A DNA stretch of 40,805 nt. Origin: Gallionella sp. GTDB taxonomy: Bacteria > Pseudomonadota > Gammaproteobacteria > Burkholderiales > Gallionellaceae. Positions 25,513-34,108 of the stretch are shown here, in pieces (the stretch's first letter is position 1; the number at the start of each line of letters is the position of its first letter). The stretch covers positions 1-40,805 of the forward strand of contig JAHEDW010000018.1 of the NCBI GenBank assembly GCA_024641025.1, written 5' to 3'. A program made the position numbers and the translations under genes. The notes beneath the pieces were generated by a model that saw only the letters and a program-made list of their open reading frames with translations, made no database searches and was not told where the DNA came from.

Positions 25513-25669
25513 GAGAAACTACCACAAAAACCTGTCCGCAAAATCGTGTTGCCTGACGCTTTTCCTGATGTTCCATTCCAACCTGCATCTGACAACAATG
25601 TATAACCGATAGTGACATTCGACTTTATCTCGCCGCCATGGTTTAAAGTTAACCTTTGCATCGCGGGTA

Positions 25670-26422
25670 TCATATTATTGGAGGGGTCAGCTCATCTGCC
25701 AGTGCCTGCGCTGCCTTGAAGTCAAGCGTGCCCTCATAGATCGCACGTCCTGTGATCGCGCCGGTAATTCCTTCCGCCTGTACAGCGCAGAGCGCACGCA
25801 CATCATCGAGATTGGTAATGCCCCCGCTGGCAATAACCGGCACGTGCAAGGGACTGGCCAGTTCCACTGTCGCCGGGATGTTTACACCAGTCAACATGCC
25901 GTCGCGTCCGATGTCTGTATAAATAACGGCTTCGACCCCATAACCTTCGAATCGCTGCGCCAGGTCAGCCACATCATGACCAGTCAGTTTAGACCAGCCA
26001 TCCACTGCCACTTTTCCCCCTTTGGCATCAAGTCCTACCATGATGTGCCCAGGAAAGGCGTCACATGCCTCATGTAGAAATCCCGGCACCTTGACTGCAG
26101 CTGTGCCGATGATGATGTAGGTGACGCCGATGTCGAGATAGCGCTCGATCGTTTCGAGGTCGCGTATCCCGCCACCCAACTGAATTGGCACATCACTATC
26201 GCCCATCGCCTCAATAATACTGCGCACGGCAATCTCGTTCTTCGGTTTGCCGGCGAAAGCGCCATTCAGATCTACCAGATGCAAACGGCGCGCCCCTTGC
26301 TCCAGCCAATGTTGAGCCATTTCGGCAGGATTTTCAGAAAACACCGTAGCATCAGCCATCACGCCTTGTTTGAGGCGAACACACTGACCATCTTTCAAAT
26401 CTATCGCAGGAATAATTAGCAT
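25670..26422 (-). CDS. hisA: HisA isomerase (ProFAR isomerase)
   Basis: The 250-residue TIM barrel starts [20 protein letters not shown], with the catalytic Asp8. The second catalytic aspartate is in YTDIGRDGM. Phosphate loops IQLGGGIRD and IASGGIT are visible. It opens the ribose ring of ProFAR to PRFAR. It lies between hisH and hisF. Confidence 0.97.
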   Translation of the reverse strand: MLIIPAIDLKDGQCVRLKQGVMADATVFSENPAEMAQHWLEQGARRLHLVDLNGAFAGKPKNEIAVRSIIEAMGDSDVPIQLGGGIRDLETIERYLDIGVTYIIIGTAAVKVPGFLHEACDAFPGHIMVGLDAKGGKVAVDGWSKLTGHDVADLAQRFEGYGVEAVIYTDIGRDGMLTGVNIPATVELASPLHVPVIASGGITNLDDVRALCAVQAEGITGAITGRAIYEGTLDFKAAQALADELTPPII

Positions 26423-26439
26423 GACAGTACGTTAAATGA

Positions 26440-27072
26440 TTATGGATTCCACAACATAAAGTTATTCAGCAGTTTTAGCCCTGCTGCTTGGCTTTTCTCC
26501 GGATGAAATTGAACACCGAATAAGTTGTCTCGCGCCACTGCGCAAGTAAATGGCCGCGGGTAGTCACTACTGGCTTGCACGACAGATTCATCAAGTGGCT
26601 GAACATAATAACTATGAACAAAGTAAAAGCGTGCATCCTGCTCTATCCCATCCCACAAGGGATGTGGGTTGTGATGTACCTGGTTCCAGCCCATGTGAGG
26701 CACCTTGAGCTTTTCTCCCTGCGCGTCATGCATGTCGCTGGCAAACCGAGCCACCTTGCCGCGCAATATTCCCAAGCCTGGAATGTTCCCTTCGTCACTG
26801 TGCTCGAACAACATCTGCATGCCGATGCAAATCCCAAGAAAAGGTTTGCTGCTTGCCGCCCGAAGAACAGCATCGCGCAATCTGCGCGCATCCATTTCGC
26901 GCATGCAATCAGGCATAGCTCCTTGCCCGGGAAATACAACGCGCTTAGCTTCCGAAATCGCGTCTATGTCATCCGTAACGACAACTTCGGCATCAGGCAC
27001 CACATGCCGCAAGGCCTGCTCGACCGAGCGCAAGTTACCCATACCGTAATCTACAACAGCAACATCAATCAT
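26440..27072 (-). CDS. hisH: Imidazole glycerol phosphate synthase, glutaminase subunit
   Basis: The 210-residue class-I glutamine amidotransferase has the nucleophile Cys in FLGICIGMQMLFE and the His/Glu pair in VQFHPEKSQ. It feeds ammonia to HisF. The start MIDVAVVDYGMGNLRSV is typical. It begins six bases after hisB. Confidence 0.97.
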   Translation of the reverse strand: MIDVAVVDYGMGNLRSVEQALRHVVPDAEVVVTDDIDAISEAKRVVFPGQGAMPDCMREMDARRLRDAVLRAASSKPFLGICIGMQMLFEHSDEGNIPGLGILRGKVARFASDMHDAQGEKLKVPHMGWNQVHHNPHPLWDGIEQDARFYFVHSYYVQPLDESVVQASSDYPRPFTCAVARDNLFGVQFHPEKSQAAGLKLLNNFMLWNP

Positions 27073-27078
27073 TTGAGT

Positions 27079-27666
27079 TTATAGCGAACCCTTGGTGGAA
27101 GGCATTACACCAGCCATGCGCGGATCAAGCTCCAGCGCCACGCGAAGTGCGCGGCCGAATGCCTTGAAAATGGTCTCAGCCTGATGATGGGCATTGTTGC
27201 CCGCCAGATTATCGATATGCAGGGTCACCAGGGCGTGGTTTACGAACCCCTGGAAGAATTCATTGATAAGGTCAACATCAAACTCCCCGACGCTAGCACG
27301 CACGAAATCACAATTGAACACCAGGCCGGGACGACCCGAAATATCCATAACCACCCGTGACAATGCCTCATCCAACGGCACATATGCATGGCCATAGCGG
27401 CGCAAGCCCTTTTTGTCGCCTATCGCTTGGTTGAAAGCTTGTCCCAGCGTGATTCCGATATCTTCTACAGTATGATGTGCATCAATGTGCAAATCTCCCT
27501 TGGCATGTATTTTCAAATCGATTAGGCCGTGCCGGGCGATCTGATCGATCATGTGATCCAGAAAAGGAAGCCCGGTGTCGAATTCAGATTTGCCGATACC
27601 ATCGAGATTCAGCTCGATGCTGATCTTCGTTTCAAGGGTGTTGCGTTTTACCTTCGCGCTTCGCAT
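27079..27666 (-). CDS. hisB: Imidazoleglycerol-phosphate dehydratase
   Basis: The 195-residue, single-function HisB shows the manganese-binding repeats: [29 protein letters not shown] and [17 protein letters not shown]. It makes imidazole acetol phosphate. The phosphatase half found in enteric HisB is absent, as usual in betaproteobacteria. It begins nine bases after hisC. Confidence 0.97.
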   Translation of the reverse strand: MRSAKVKRNTLETKISIELNLDGIGKSEFDTGLPFLDHMIDQIARHGLIDLKIHAKGDLHIDAHHTVEDIGITLGQAFNQAIGDKKGLRRYGHAYVPLDEALSRVVMDISGRPGLVFNCDFVRASVGEFDVDLINEFFQGFVNHALVTLHIDNLAGNNAHHQAETIFKAFGRALRVALELDPRMAGVMPSTKGSL

Positions 27667-27675
27667 GGTTTAGCC

Positions 27676-28791
27676 TTATGCGGATTGAATAATGGTTTCT
27701 CGTAGTGCAGCTATAAACGTATCGTTCTCGGCACGCGTGCCCACAGTAACGCGCAAACAGTTCTTTAGCATCGGATGCCCGCCATTCAGGTTCTTAATTA
27801 GCACGCCGCGCTGTCTCAAACCGCCGAACACTTCATTGGCATCCGACACGCGGAACAGCAGGAAATTTGCTTCGCTGGGATAAACCTGCACAGCAGAAAT
27901 TTCACCTAACTGTTGATAGAGCCTGGCGCGGTCCATCTTTATTTGTTCCGCCTGCTGCAACAACACCCCATGATGTGCCAAAAGTTTTCCTGCCACCAAC
28001 TGCGTCAACACTCCGACATTATACGGCAAGCGCAGCTTTTCCAACTGCCCTAGCCAAGCCTTGTTGCCGGCAAGGAAACCAAGTCTCAATCCTGCCATAC
28101 CTAGTTTGGAAAAGGTGCGCATTACTAGCAGATTGGGATAACTTGCCAAGTGCGGAATAAAACTGTCACTTGCAAAGGCATAATATGCCTCATCCACAAC
28201 AACCAAGCCTGGTGCTGCCTCTATGATCCGTTTGACATCCAGCGATGGATAGAGATTTCCGGTTGGATTGTTGGGATAAGCAAGGAAAACCAGCGAGGGT
28301 TGTTCACGTTTGATTGCTTTTAGCGTTTCTGTCATGTCAAGGGAGAAATCATCTGCCCCGGAATTGATTTTCAGGGGCACACCCACATAGCGCATCCCGG
28401 TATAGTTTGCAATCATTCGGTACATCACAAACGATGGCTCCAAGCTCATCATGGCAGCACCAGGCTTGTTCATGGCCAGCGCCAGCAACTGGATCAGTTC
28501 ATCCGAACCGTTACCCAGCAATACCTCCATATCAGGAGGCAACCCGAGAGTATTACAGATCTCCTCCTTCAGCGCCGCGGGGTTCGGGTCAGGATAGCGA
28601 TTAATCGCGGCATTTCCCACGATTGTTGCGATTTCTTTCCGCAACGGCAGTGGTAGAGCGTAGGGGTTTTCCATCGCATCCAGCTTGATTAGGCCACGAC
28701 TGTCAGGCACATGGTAGGCGTGCAGGTCGAGGACTTCCTTGCGCATCAGCGCACTTGCGAGAGAAGATGCCGAAACTGGTATGGCAGACAT
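27676..28791 (-). CDS. hisC: Histidinol-phosphate aminotransferase
   Basis: The 371-residue fold-type-I PLP enzyme has LDAMENPYALP at the N-terminus, LGNGSDELIQLL, AYPNNPTGN, VVDEAYYAFA, and the PLP lysine in RTFSKLGMAGLRLGF. It transfers the amino group to imidazole acetol phosphate. It is the first gene of the cluster here. hisG and hisD, which usually precede it, are not in the window: the next gene upstream is a divergent sensor kinase. Confidence 0.96.
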   Translation of the reverse strand: MSAIPVSASSLASALMRKEVLDLHAYHVPDSRGLIKLDAMENPYALPLPLRKEIATIVGNAAINRYPDPNPAALKEEICNTLGLPPDMEVLLGNGSDELIQLLALAMNKPGAAMMSLEPSFVMYRMIANYTGMRYVGVPLKINSGADDFSLDMTETLKAIKREQPSLVFLAYPNNPTGNLYPSLDVKRIIEAAPGLVVVDEAYYAFASDSFIPHLASYPNLLVMRTFSKLGMAGLRLGFLAGNKAWLGQLEKLRLPYNVGVLTQLVAGKLLAHHGVLLQQAEQIKMDRARLYQQLGEISAVQVYPSEANFLLFRVSDANEVFGGLRQRGVLIKNLNGGHPMLKNCLRVTVGTRAENDTFIAALRETIIQSA

Positions 28792-28909
28792 GAAGCAAGA
28801 TAATTCGAAATAACAACGAAGTCGAGCTTATCACATACCGCCAAGCCTGTGGTTGCTGGCTCTAATGGTGATATAGTAATCTTGCTTATCATCCTGGAAA
28901 CTTATTATC

Positions 28910-30055
28910 TTGCCGAATCTGATGCCAAACAGATCTCCTGACCTGTTATCCGACCTAGAGAAGGACACGCTGCAGCGATTCATCGCCAGTTTGCCAGGCA
29001 TGGCCTGCAAAATCGAATTGCAGGATTCTGGTTCCATTGCATTCTCCTATGTCAGTGAAGGTTGCTCGTCACTACTCGAGATCACTCCCGATGAACTATT
29101 GAGTGATTCGTCGCATTTCATTAGGCGAATCCACTCGGAAGACATTTCAACCTTTTTGGAAACATTGCAGCAGTCTGCAAAAAACCTTTGCTTCTGGGAA
29201 TGGCAGGGAAGGATCCAGTTGTCTGGCAATAGAACAAAGTGGATCAGCATGGGGTCGATGCCGCACCTATCCCCTGACGAAAATACATTCTGGGAGGGCA
29301 TGGTTCTCGACATCACTGAAAACAAATTGGCGTCACTCGAGATCAGGCGTACCCAGCAACAACTCCAGGAGCTAACCTCGCACATTCAGGATGCCAAGGA
29401 ACAGGAGCGCCTCCATATCGCTCGCGAAGTTCACGATGAAATCGGCAGTCTACTTACTGCCATCAGGATTGACCTGTCCTGGTTGATCCAGCGCCTCCCT
29501 GAAGGGGACCCATTACTCAGGGAAAAGGCCAGGACAATAGAGGAACTGGTAAACAAAGTGATATCTTCAGCAAACAATCTTGCTCACAGCTTACGTCCAG
29601 GCATACTGGATCATTTTGGCTTTATTGCTGCGATTGAAGTCGAGGCTCAAGAGTTCAGCAAGCGAAGCAGCATTACTTGCAATGTCATCGCTTCGGACGA
29701 AGAAATCCTGCTTTCCACCAACCTCTCAATTACCCTGTTCAGGATCTTCCAGGAAGCACTGAACAATATCCTCAAGCATGCCAAGGCAAAAAATGCCCAA
29801 GTCGAGATCGTAAAGGGGCACGACCATCTTGAACTGATCATTTCAGATGATGGCGTGGGAATCAGCGACAAGGCCCGCAACAAACCACGCTCCTTTGGGC
29901 TGCGCGGAATACATGAGCGCGTCACGTACCTTGGGGGTACGGTCAAGATTGCTGGTTCAGCCAACAAAGGAACGCAAATCGCAATCTGTATCCCGCTGGA
30001 AACGGACGAAGCAAATTCGACGATCCAGCAGCAAGCTCTTTTTGACGGCACATGA
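28910..30055 (+). CDS. PAS-domain sensor histidine kinase (NarX/DegS type)
   Basis: The 381-residue product has a PAS domain (about 25-145), a short coiled coil and a HisKA_3 dimer domain with the phosphorylated His175 in REVHDEIGSLLTAIRIDL. Then comes an ATPase domain with N-box FRIFQEALNNILKHA, G1 box SDDGVGI and G2 box FGLRGIHER. No signal peptide or membrane helix is seen, so it senses in the cytoplasm; the PAS ligand is unknown. It overlaps the next gene by four bases, and that response regulator is its likely partner. The start is TTG 28910; ATG 28922 is an alternative. It diverges from hisC. Confidence 0.93.
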   Translation: MPNLMPNRSPDLLSDLEKDTLQRFIASLPGMACKIELQDSGSIAFSYVSEGCSSLLEITPDELLSDSSHFIRRIHSEDISTFLETLQQSAKNLCFWEWQGRIQLSGNRTKWISMGSMPHLSPDENTFWEGMVLDITENKLASLEIRRTQQQLQELTSHIQDAKEQERLHIAREVHDEIGSLLTAIRIDLSWLIQRLPEGDPLLREKARTIEELVNKVISSANNLAHSLRPGILDHFGFIAAIEVEAQEFSKRSSITCNVIASDEEILLSTNLSITLFRIFQEALNNILKHAKAKNAQVEIVKGHDHLELIISDDGVGISDKARNKPRSFGLRGIHERVTYLGGTVKIAGSANKGTQIAICIPLETDEANSTIQQQALFDGT

Positions 30056-30699
30056 ATATGATAGACATCCTCGTTGTAGATGATCATGCCCTGATTCGCA
30101 AGGGGTTGAAACAACTTCTCGAAGAAAGCCCCAACTTCCAGATCAAGGGAGAAGCCGAATCCGGCATTCAGGCGGTCAAGATGCTGCGCGAGCAACATTT
30201 CGACCTGGTGTTATTGGACATGTCCTTGCCTGATAAACATGGGATGGATGTACTCAAGCAACTTAAGACGGAGCAACCTGACATCAAGGTGATCGTCCTT
30301 AGCATGTATCCTGAAGAACAATACGGTGTACGTGCTTTGAAAGCTGGAGCAGTGGGATATATCAACAAGCAAAGCGCAAGCGAAAAGCTTGTTGGAGCGA
30401 TACAACAGGTCATCAGTGGCAAGAAGTACATCAGCGAAGTCCTGGCTGAACAACTGCTGAGCAATTTGATTGGCGAATCGCATGACTTACTGCACCAAAA
30501 TCTCTCCAACCGGGAATATCAAACACTCTGCCTAATGGCATCGGGAAAATCCCTGACAGAAATTTCGGAGATCATGATGCTCAGCCCCAAGACTGTGAGT
30601 GTTTACCGTGCGCGCATGCTGGAGAAGATGAGTTTCAAGAACAATGCAGAGGCAGTCCATTATGCAATTGCTCACCGACTTGTGGAAGCAAAGAACTAA
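30052..30699 (+). CDS. NarL/FixJ-family response regulator
   Basis: The 215-residue product has an intact receiver: acidic pair VVDDHALIRKGL, phospho-acceptor Asp56 in LVLLDMSLPDKHG, and lysine in GYINKQ. A LuxR-type HTH (LSNREYQTLCLMASGKSLTEISEIMMLSPKTVSVYRARMLEKM) follows. It should be phosphorylated by the kinase just upstream and then bind DNA. Target genes are unknown. The four-base overlap (ATGA) couples the two genes. Confidence 0.95.
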   Translation: MNMIDILVVDDHALIRKGLKQLLEESPNFQIKGEAESGIQAVKMLREQHFDLVLLDMSLPDKHGMDVLKQLKTEQPDIKVIVLSMYPEEQYGVRALKAGAVGYINKQSASEKLVGAIQQVISGKKYISEVLAEQLLSNLIGESHDLLHQNLSNREYQTLCLMASGKSLTEISEIMMLSPKTVSVYRARMLEKMSFKNNAEAVHYAIAHRLVEAKN

Positions 30700-30741
30700 G
30701 GGGCGTGAAATTTAATCTAGGTGAGCCACGGCATTCTGATT

Positions 30742-30870
30742 TTATCTGCGCAATCTTCGCTGCCAAAACCACCCTGTTCGCGCAAACCAGGGTATTGATT
30801 CCCCAACCATCACTTCCTTTGCGATTTCTCCTTTAAGCGCGATGGCGGCTATCAATCCGCCTGGATACAA
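30742..30870 (-). CDS. Possible small membrane protein, 42 residues
   Basis: A short frame just after the cheA stop reads LYPGGLIAAIALKG, then a charged part and FARTGWFWQRRLRR before a TAA stop. The hydrophobic start followed by an Arg/Trp-rich end looks like a small membrane protein, but there is no ATG, no ribosome site, and TTG 30870 is a guess. Treat as a candidate only; it may be a chance frame. Confidence 0.2.
   Translation of the reverse strand: MYPGGLIAAIALKGEIAKEVMVGESIPWFARTGWFWQRRLRR
30771..30793. repeat. Inverted repeat between convergent transcripts
   Basis: ACCCTG (30771-30776) and CAGGGT (30788-30793) form a short hairpin between the ends of the response-regulator gene and cheA. 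No T-run follows, so terminator function is doubtful. Confidence 0.25.
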
Positions 30871-30880
30871 CAGAATAAGG

Positions 30881-32761
30881 CTAATTGGCGTGCGTTACGC
30901 CAATCAACTCCTTGATGTCTAGTATCAATATGATTTCACCTTCGCTAGACACTGTAACTGCCGAGACTCCCTTGGGTCGGAAGGCATCGAATGGCTTGAT
31001 CACAACGTTATCCTGTCCAACAATAGAATCTACCAACATGATGAAATTATTTTTTCCTGACTGTACCAGCACGCCCACGGTAGAAGTACCACTTTGCTCC
31101 CATCCAAGCAGTTGAGCCAGCGACAGCACTGGAACTACCTTTCCATGTACCACCATGGATGGCCTGCCTGAAACCAACTGCAACTTGCCCGGCGTAACAG
31201 ACAGGATTTCGCTCGCCAAGGACAGCGGTACAGCAAATGACTGCTCTCCAAGTCGCACCATCAATACCGGCAGGATGGCCAACGTTAGTGGCAACAGGAT
31301 ATTGATCACGGTTCCCTTACCTGGCTCGGAATTGATACTGACCTCCCCGTTAAGTTCCTGTATGTCTGCTTTAACCACATCCAAGGCGGTTGCGCTTCCG
31401 CCATATTCATCATCGCTGCCAAATCCCGGCAGAAAAATTAGTTCCAGACACTGGCCATCTTCGAGTGTGTTTGCCACATCGCTGGAAATCAGTCCCTTTG
31501 CTCTGGCCTTGTTACGGATCGCATCTGGTTGCAAACCGCGCCCGTCATCAGTTATCGTAATCAGAATTTGGTCGCCTTCCTGATGCGCGCTCAATTCCAA
31601 AATGCTCTTGCTTGGCTTGCCGGCAGCAATTCTCGCCTCACCAGATTCGATGCCGGTGACTATTGCGCTACGCAGCAGGTTTTCTAAAGGCTCCTCAAGG
31701 TCTTCGATCAAGTTGGAGTCCAATTCGGTATCCACACCGTCAAGCAGCAATTCCACTTCCTTGCCCAAAGACCTCCCCAGGGAACTCGCCAGTGGCGGAT
31801 ACTTTTTGAAGATTCGCCCTATAGGTTGCATGCGGGTTTTGACCACCGCGCTCTGCAAATTAACCACCAAAGTTTCAAGTTGACTGATTGCCTGATCCAA
31901 CTCATGCATGGTGTCCGCATCGATGCGTCCCTGAACGACCTGTGTTCGTAAACGGGTCAAACGGCTCTTTGTTAACCCGATTTCGCCTGATATTCCTAAA
32001 AGTTGGTCAAGGCGTTCGGTATCCACGCGCACCGTATTCTTTGTGGATTCTTCTTCTGCAACATCAACTTTGCTTTCTTCCGTAACAGGTAAAGGAGTAT
32101 CCGTAACTAGCAACTCAAGCAAAGCATGATTGGCATCCACAGCATCAATTGGTGGTGCCTTCGCTTGTTCACCCTCCGCCACACCCACAGCAGCAATTGG
32201 TTGCGCCTTTGCTTTTTCATCAATCGCCGCATCTGCATCAACCTTGCTCTCTGCACTTGTAAGCGATTTATACAATTTGTCCCAATTCGCGGCATCTTGG
32301 GGTGCACTCCCTACGCCCCCATGCTCCCCTTTCGAAGCAGTTAACGGGGTTGCGAAAAATGAACTCCTCTTGCCAGTCAATGCTGCTTTCAAAGCATCGA
32401 TAAGTTCACGAGGCGCCTCTCTTGGTTGCATATTTTGCTGCAATGAACCGAACATCGTTCGCACTTCGGCCGTCGCCGCCGAAATTGCGACCATCAGTTC
32501 AGGCCCTAGCAATATTTCACGATTTCGCAACTTGTCAAACACGTTTTCAGTAATGTTGCACAGCGCAACCAGTTCGGTCGCATTGAGAAAGCCAGCACCT
32601 CCCTTTATGGTGTGAAAACCGCGAAATATCTCATTGAGCAACCTGCTGTCTTGTGGTGACTTTTCCAGATCCATCAACTTATTATCCACTTCGGAAAGCA
32701 TATCTCCGGCTTCAAGTAGAAAGTCGCTTAACAGATCCTCCATGCCCGCAAAATCATTCAT
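30881..32761 (-). CDS. cheA: CheA-like chemotaxis protein with degenerate ATP-binding site
   Basis: The 626-residue product has the CheA domain order: Hpt domain (about 5-110) with His50 in FHTIKGGAGF; a low-complexity Ala/Lys linker (about 130-240); dimerisation helices (about 243-305); ATPase-like domain (about 310-490); CheW-like domain (about 495-625). The ATPase domain keeps the G1 box (DDGRGL), but the N-box reads NLLRSAIVTGIE, where CheA normally has HLVRNxxDHGIE, and the G2 box reads GGSATALDVV instead of GRGVGMDVV. The key Asn and two Gly residues are changed, so it may not bind ATP normally. The frame itself is intact. It is the last gene of the che cluster, one base after cheZ. Confidence 0.9.
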   Translation of the reverse strand: MNDFAGMEDLLSDFLLEAGDMLSEVDNKLMDLEKSPQDSRLLNEIFRGFHTIKGGAGFLNATELVALCNITENVFDKLRNREILLGPELMVAISAATAEVRTMFGSLQQNMQPREAPRELIDALKAALTGKRSSFFATPLTASKGEHGGVGSAPQDAANWDKLYKSLTSAESKVDADAAIDEKAKAQPIAAVGVAEGEQAKAPPIDAVDANHALLELLVTDTPLPVTEESKVDVAEEESTKNTVRVDTERLDQLLGISGEIGLTKSRLTRLRTQVVQGRIDADTMHELDQAISQLETLVVNLQSAVVKTRMQPIGRIFKKYPPLASSLGRSLGKEVELLLDGVDTELDSNLIEDLEEPLENLLRSAIVTGIESGEARIAAGKPSKSILELSAHQEGDQILITITDDGRGLQPDAIRNKARAKGLISSDVANTLEDGQCLELIFLPGFGSDDEYGGSATALDVVKADIQELNGEVSINSEPGKGTVINILLPLTLAILPVLMVRLGEQSFAVPLSLASEILSVTPGKLQLVSGRPSMVVHGKVVPVLSLAQLLGWEQSGTSTVGVLVQSGKNNFIMLVDSIVGQDNVVIKPFDAFRPKGVSAVTVSSEGEIILILDIKELIGVTHAN

Positions 32762-33619
32762 TTAGAACCCCAAACCTTCTAATAGATCGTCCACACGGTT
32801 CTGGCTGGGCGTAACATCCTTAGTGTTACGCGGTTTGATGACAGGTCCATTAGTCAGCCCTGTCTCAAGATTCGTTTTTGCCTTGGCGGGCGCGTTCTCC
32901 AACAACAGTGCCAATAACTGCTGCTCCAGGTTTTCAGTGATAGCAATTATTTTCCTGATGACCTGGCCAGTCAGGTCCTGAAAATCCTGCGCCATCATTA
33001 TTTCCATAAGATATGCATGGGTAGCCTTTGTTTGCTTGGGGACATCCTGCAAGAACGCTCGCGTTTGCTTAGTCAACTCCTTGAACTCCTCGACGTCGAG
33101 CTGCTTATCAAACATCATTTGCCATTTTCCCGCCAGACGGTGTGCCTCAACTTCCATAGATTCAACCAGCGGTTGTGCAGCCTCGGTGGCACTCAGTACA
33201 CGTTCTGCAGCCTGATGAGTCAATGTCGCCACATAATTCAAGCGGTCGCGTGCATCGGGAATCGAAGATGCAGCCTTTTCGATCTTCTTGTTCAAACCTA
33301 GCTCGCGCAACGCATCATGCAACGTACGTGTCATGTGCCCGATCTGATCGATCACATCTGCAGGTTGCGGCGTTGATGGGGCATTCTGCAATGGCGGGGC
33401 TCTCCTTGCTTCATACCCAGCTGGATCGCGGCGGAGTTGAGATGGGTTAAATTCCGGTGCCCTTGAAGCAGGTACAGTGTAATTTGCTCCGAGCGTAACC
33501 GATGACGGTTCCCTGGCCAATCTCTCTGCCTCCTTATTTGCCGCCACGATGCTATCGAACAACGCTTCGAGATCATCAGAGTCCGAATTGTCAGATTTTG
33601 CAGTCATGCCATCTTTCAC
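32762..33619 (-). CDS. cheZ: CheY-P phosphatase CheZ
   Basis: The 285-residue product has the long-helix CheZ core with the catalytic region [15 protein letters not shown] and the C-terminal CheY-binding tail [11 protein letters not shown] long Pro/Ser-rich N-terminus (to about residue 95) is extra compared with E. coli CheZ (214 residues). It speeds the dephosphorylation of CheY-P. GTG 33619 overlaps the cheY stop by four bases (GTGA). ATG 33607 is a second possible start. Confidence 0.93.
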   Translation of the reverse strand: MKDGMTAKSDNSDSDDLEALFDSIVAANKEAERLAREPSSVTLGANYTVPASRAPEFNPSQLRRDPAGYEARRAPPLQNAPSTPQPADVIDQIGHMTRTLHDALRELGLNKKIEKAASSIPDARDRLNYVATLTHQAAERVLSATEAAQPLVESMEVEAHRLAGKWQMMFDKQLDVEEFKELTKQTRAFLQDVPKQTKATHAYLMEIMMAQDFQDLTGQVIRKIIAITENLEQQLLALLLENAPAKAKTNLETGLTNGPVIKPRNTKDVTPSQNRVDDLLEGLGF

Positions 33620-34005
33620 TCTTGCATGGATTGAAATATTTTCATTAATTTTTCGTCAAGCTTTGCGGCCGTAAAGGGTTTTACAACATAGCCACTTGCA
33701 CCTGCCTTCGCAGCCAAAATGACATTATCCCTCGTAGCTTCCGCTGTTACCATGAGCACTGGCATATGCTTAAGTTTTGCGTCAGTTCTAATCGCATGCA
33801 ATAACTCTATGCCACTCATGTTGGGCATGTTCCAGTCCGTCACCACAAAATCGAAGTTTCCTTCTTTTAATTTTGCCAAGGCTTCAACCCCATCTTCTGC
33901 TTCCTGGACATTCATGAAACCCAACTCCTTGAGCAGATTGCGCAAGATGCGTCGCATCGTTGAAAAATCGTCAACCACGAGAAATCTTGTATCTTCCAAG
34001 CCCAT
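33616..34005 (-). CDS. cheY: Chemotaxis response regulator CheY
   Basis: The 129-residue single-domain receiver has the acidic pair Asp12/Asp13 in [12 protein letters not shown], phospho-acceptor Asp57 in [13 protein letters not shown], Thr87 in LMVTAEA and Lys109 in VVKPF. There is no output domain. CheY-P binds the flagellar switch. It lies upstream of cheZ, with overlapping genes. Confidence 0.95.
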   Translation of the reverse strand: MGLEDTRFLVVDDFSTMRRILRNLLKELGFMNVQEAEDGVEALAKLKEGNFDFVVTDWNMPNMSGIELLHAIRTDAKLKHMPVLMVTAEATRDNVILAAKAGASGYVVKPFTAAKLDEKLMKIFQSMQE

Positions 34006-34108
34006 GACAATCCTTTATCTCAGGCTACTGAAGCCAGAAGCATTGCCAAGACTTTCTTGTCGCAATGAAATAATTGCATCCTTGCTGAAATCCACGGTCT
34101 GTCACTCA

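Noticed and set aside
25412-25618. Minus-strand frame across the hisA-hisF gap
   Set aside because: Most of it overlaps hisF in another frame, and the part in the gap has no recognisable sequence.
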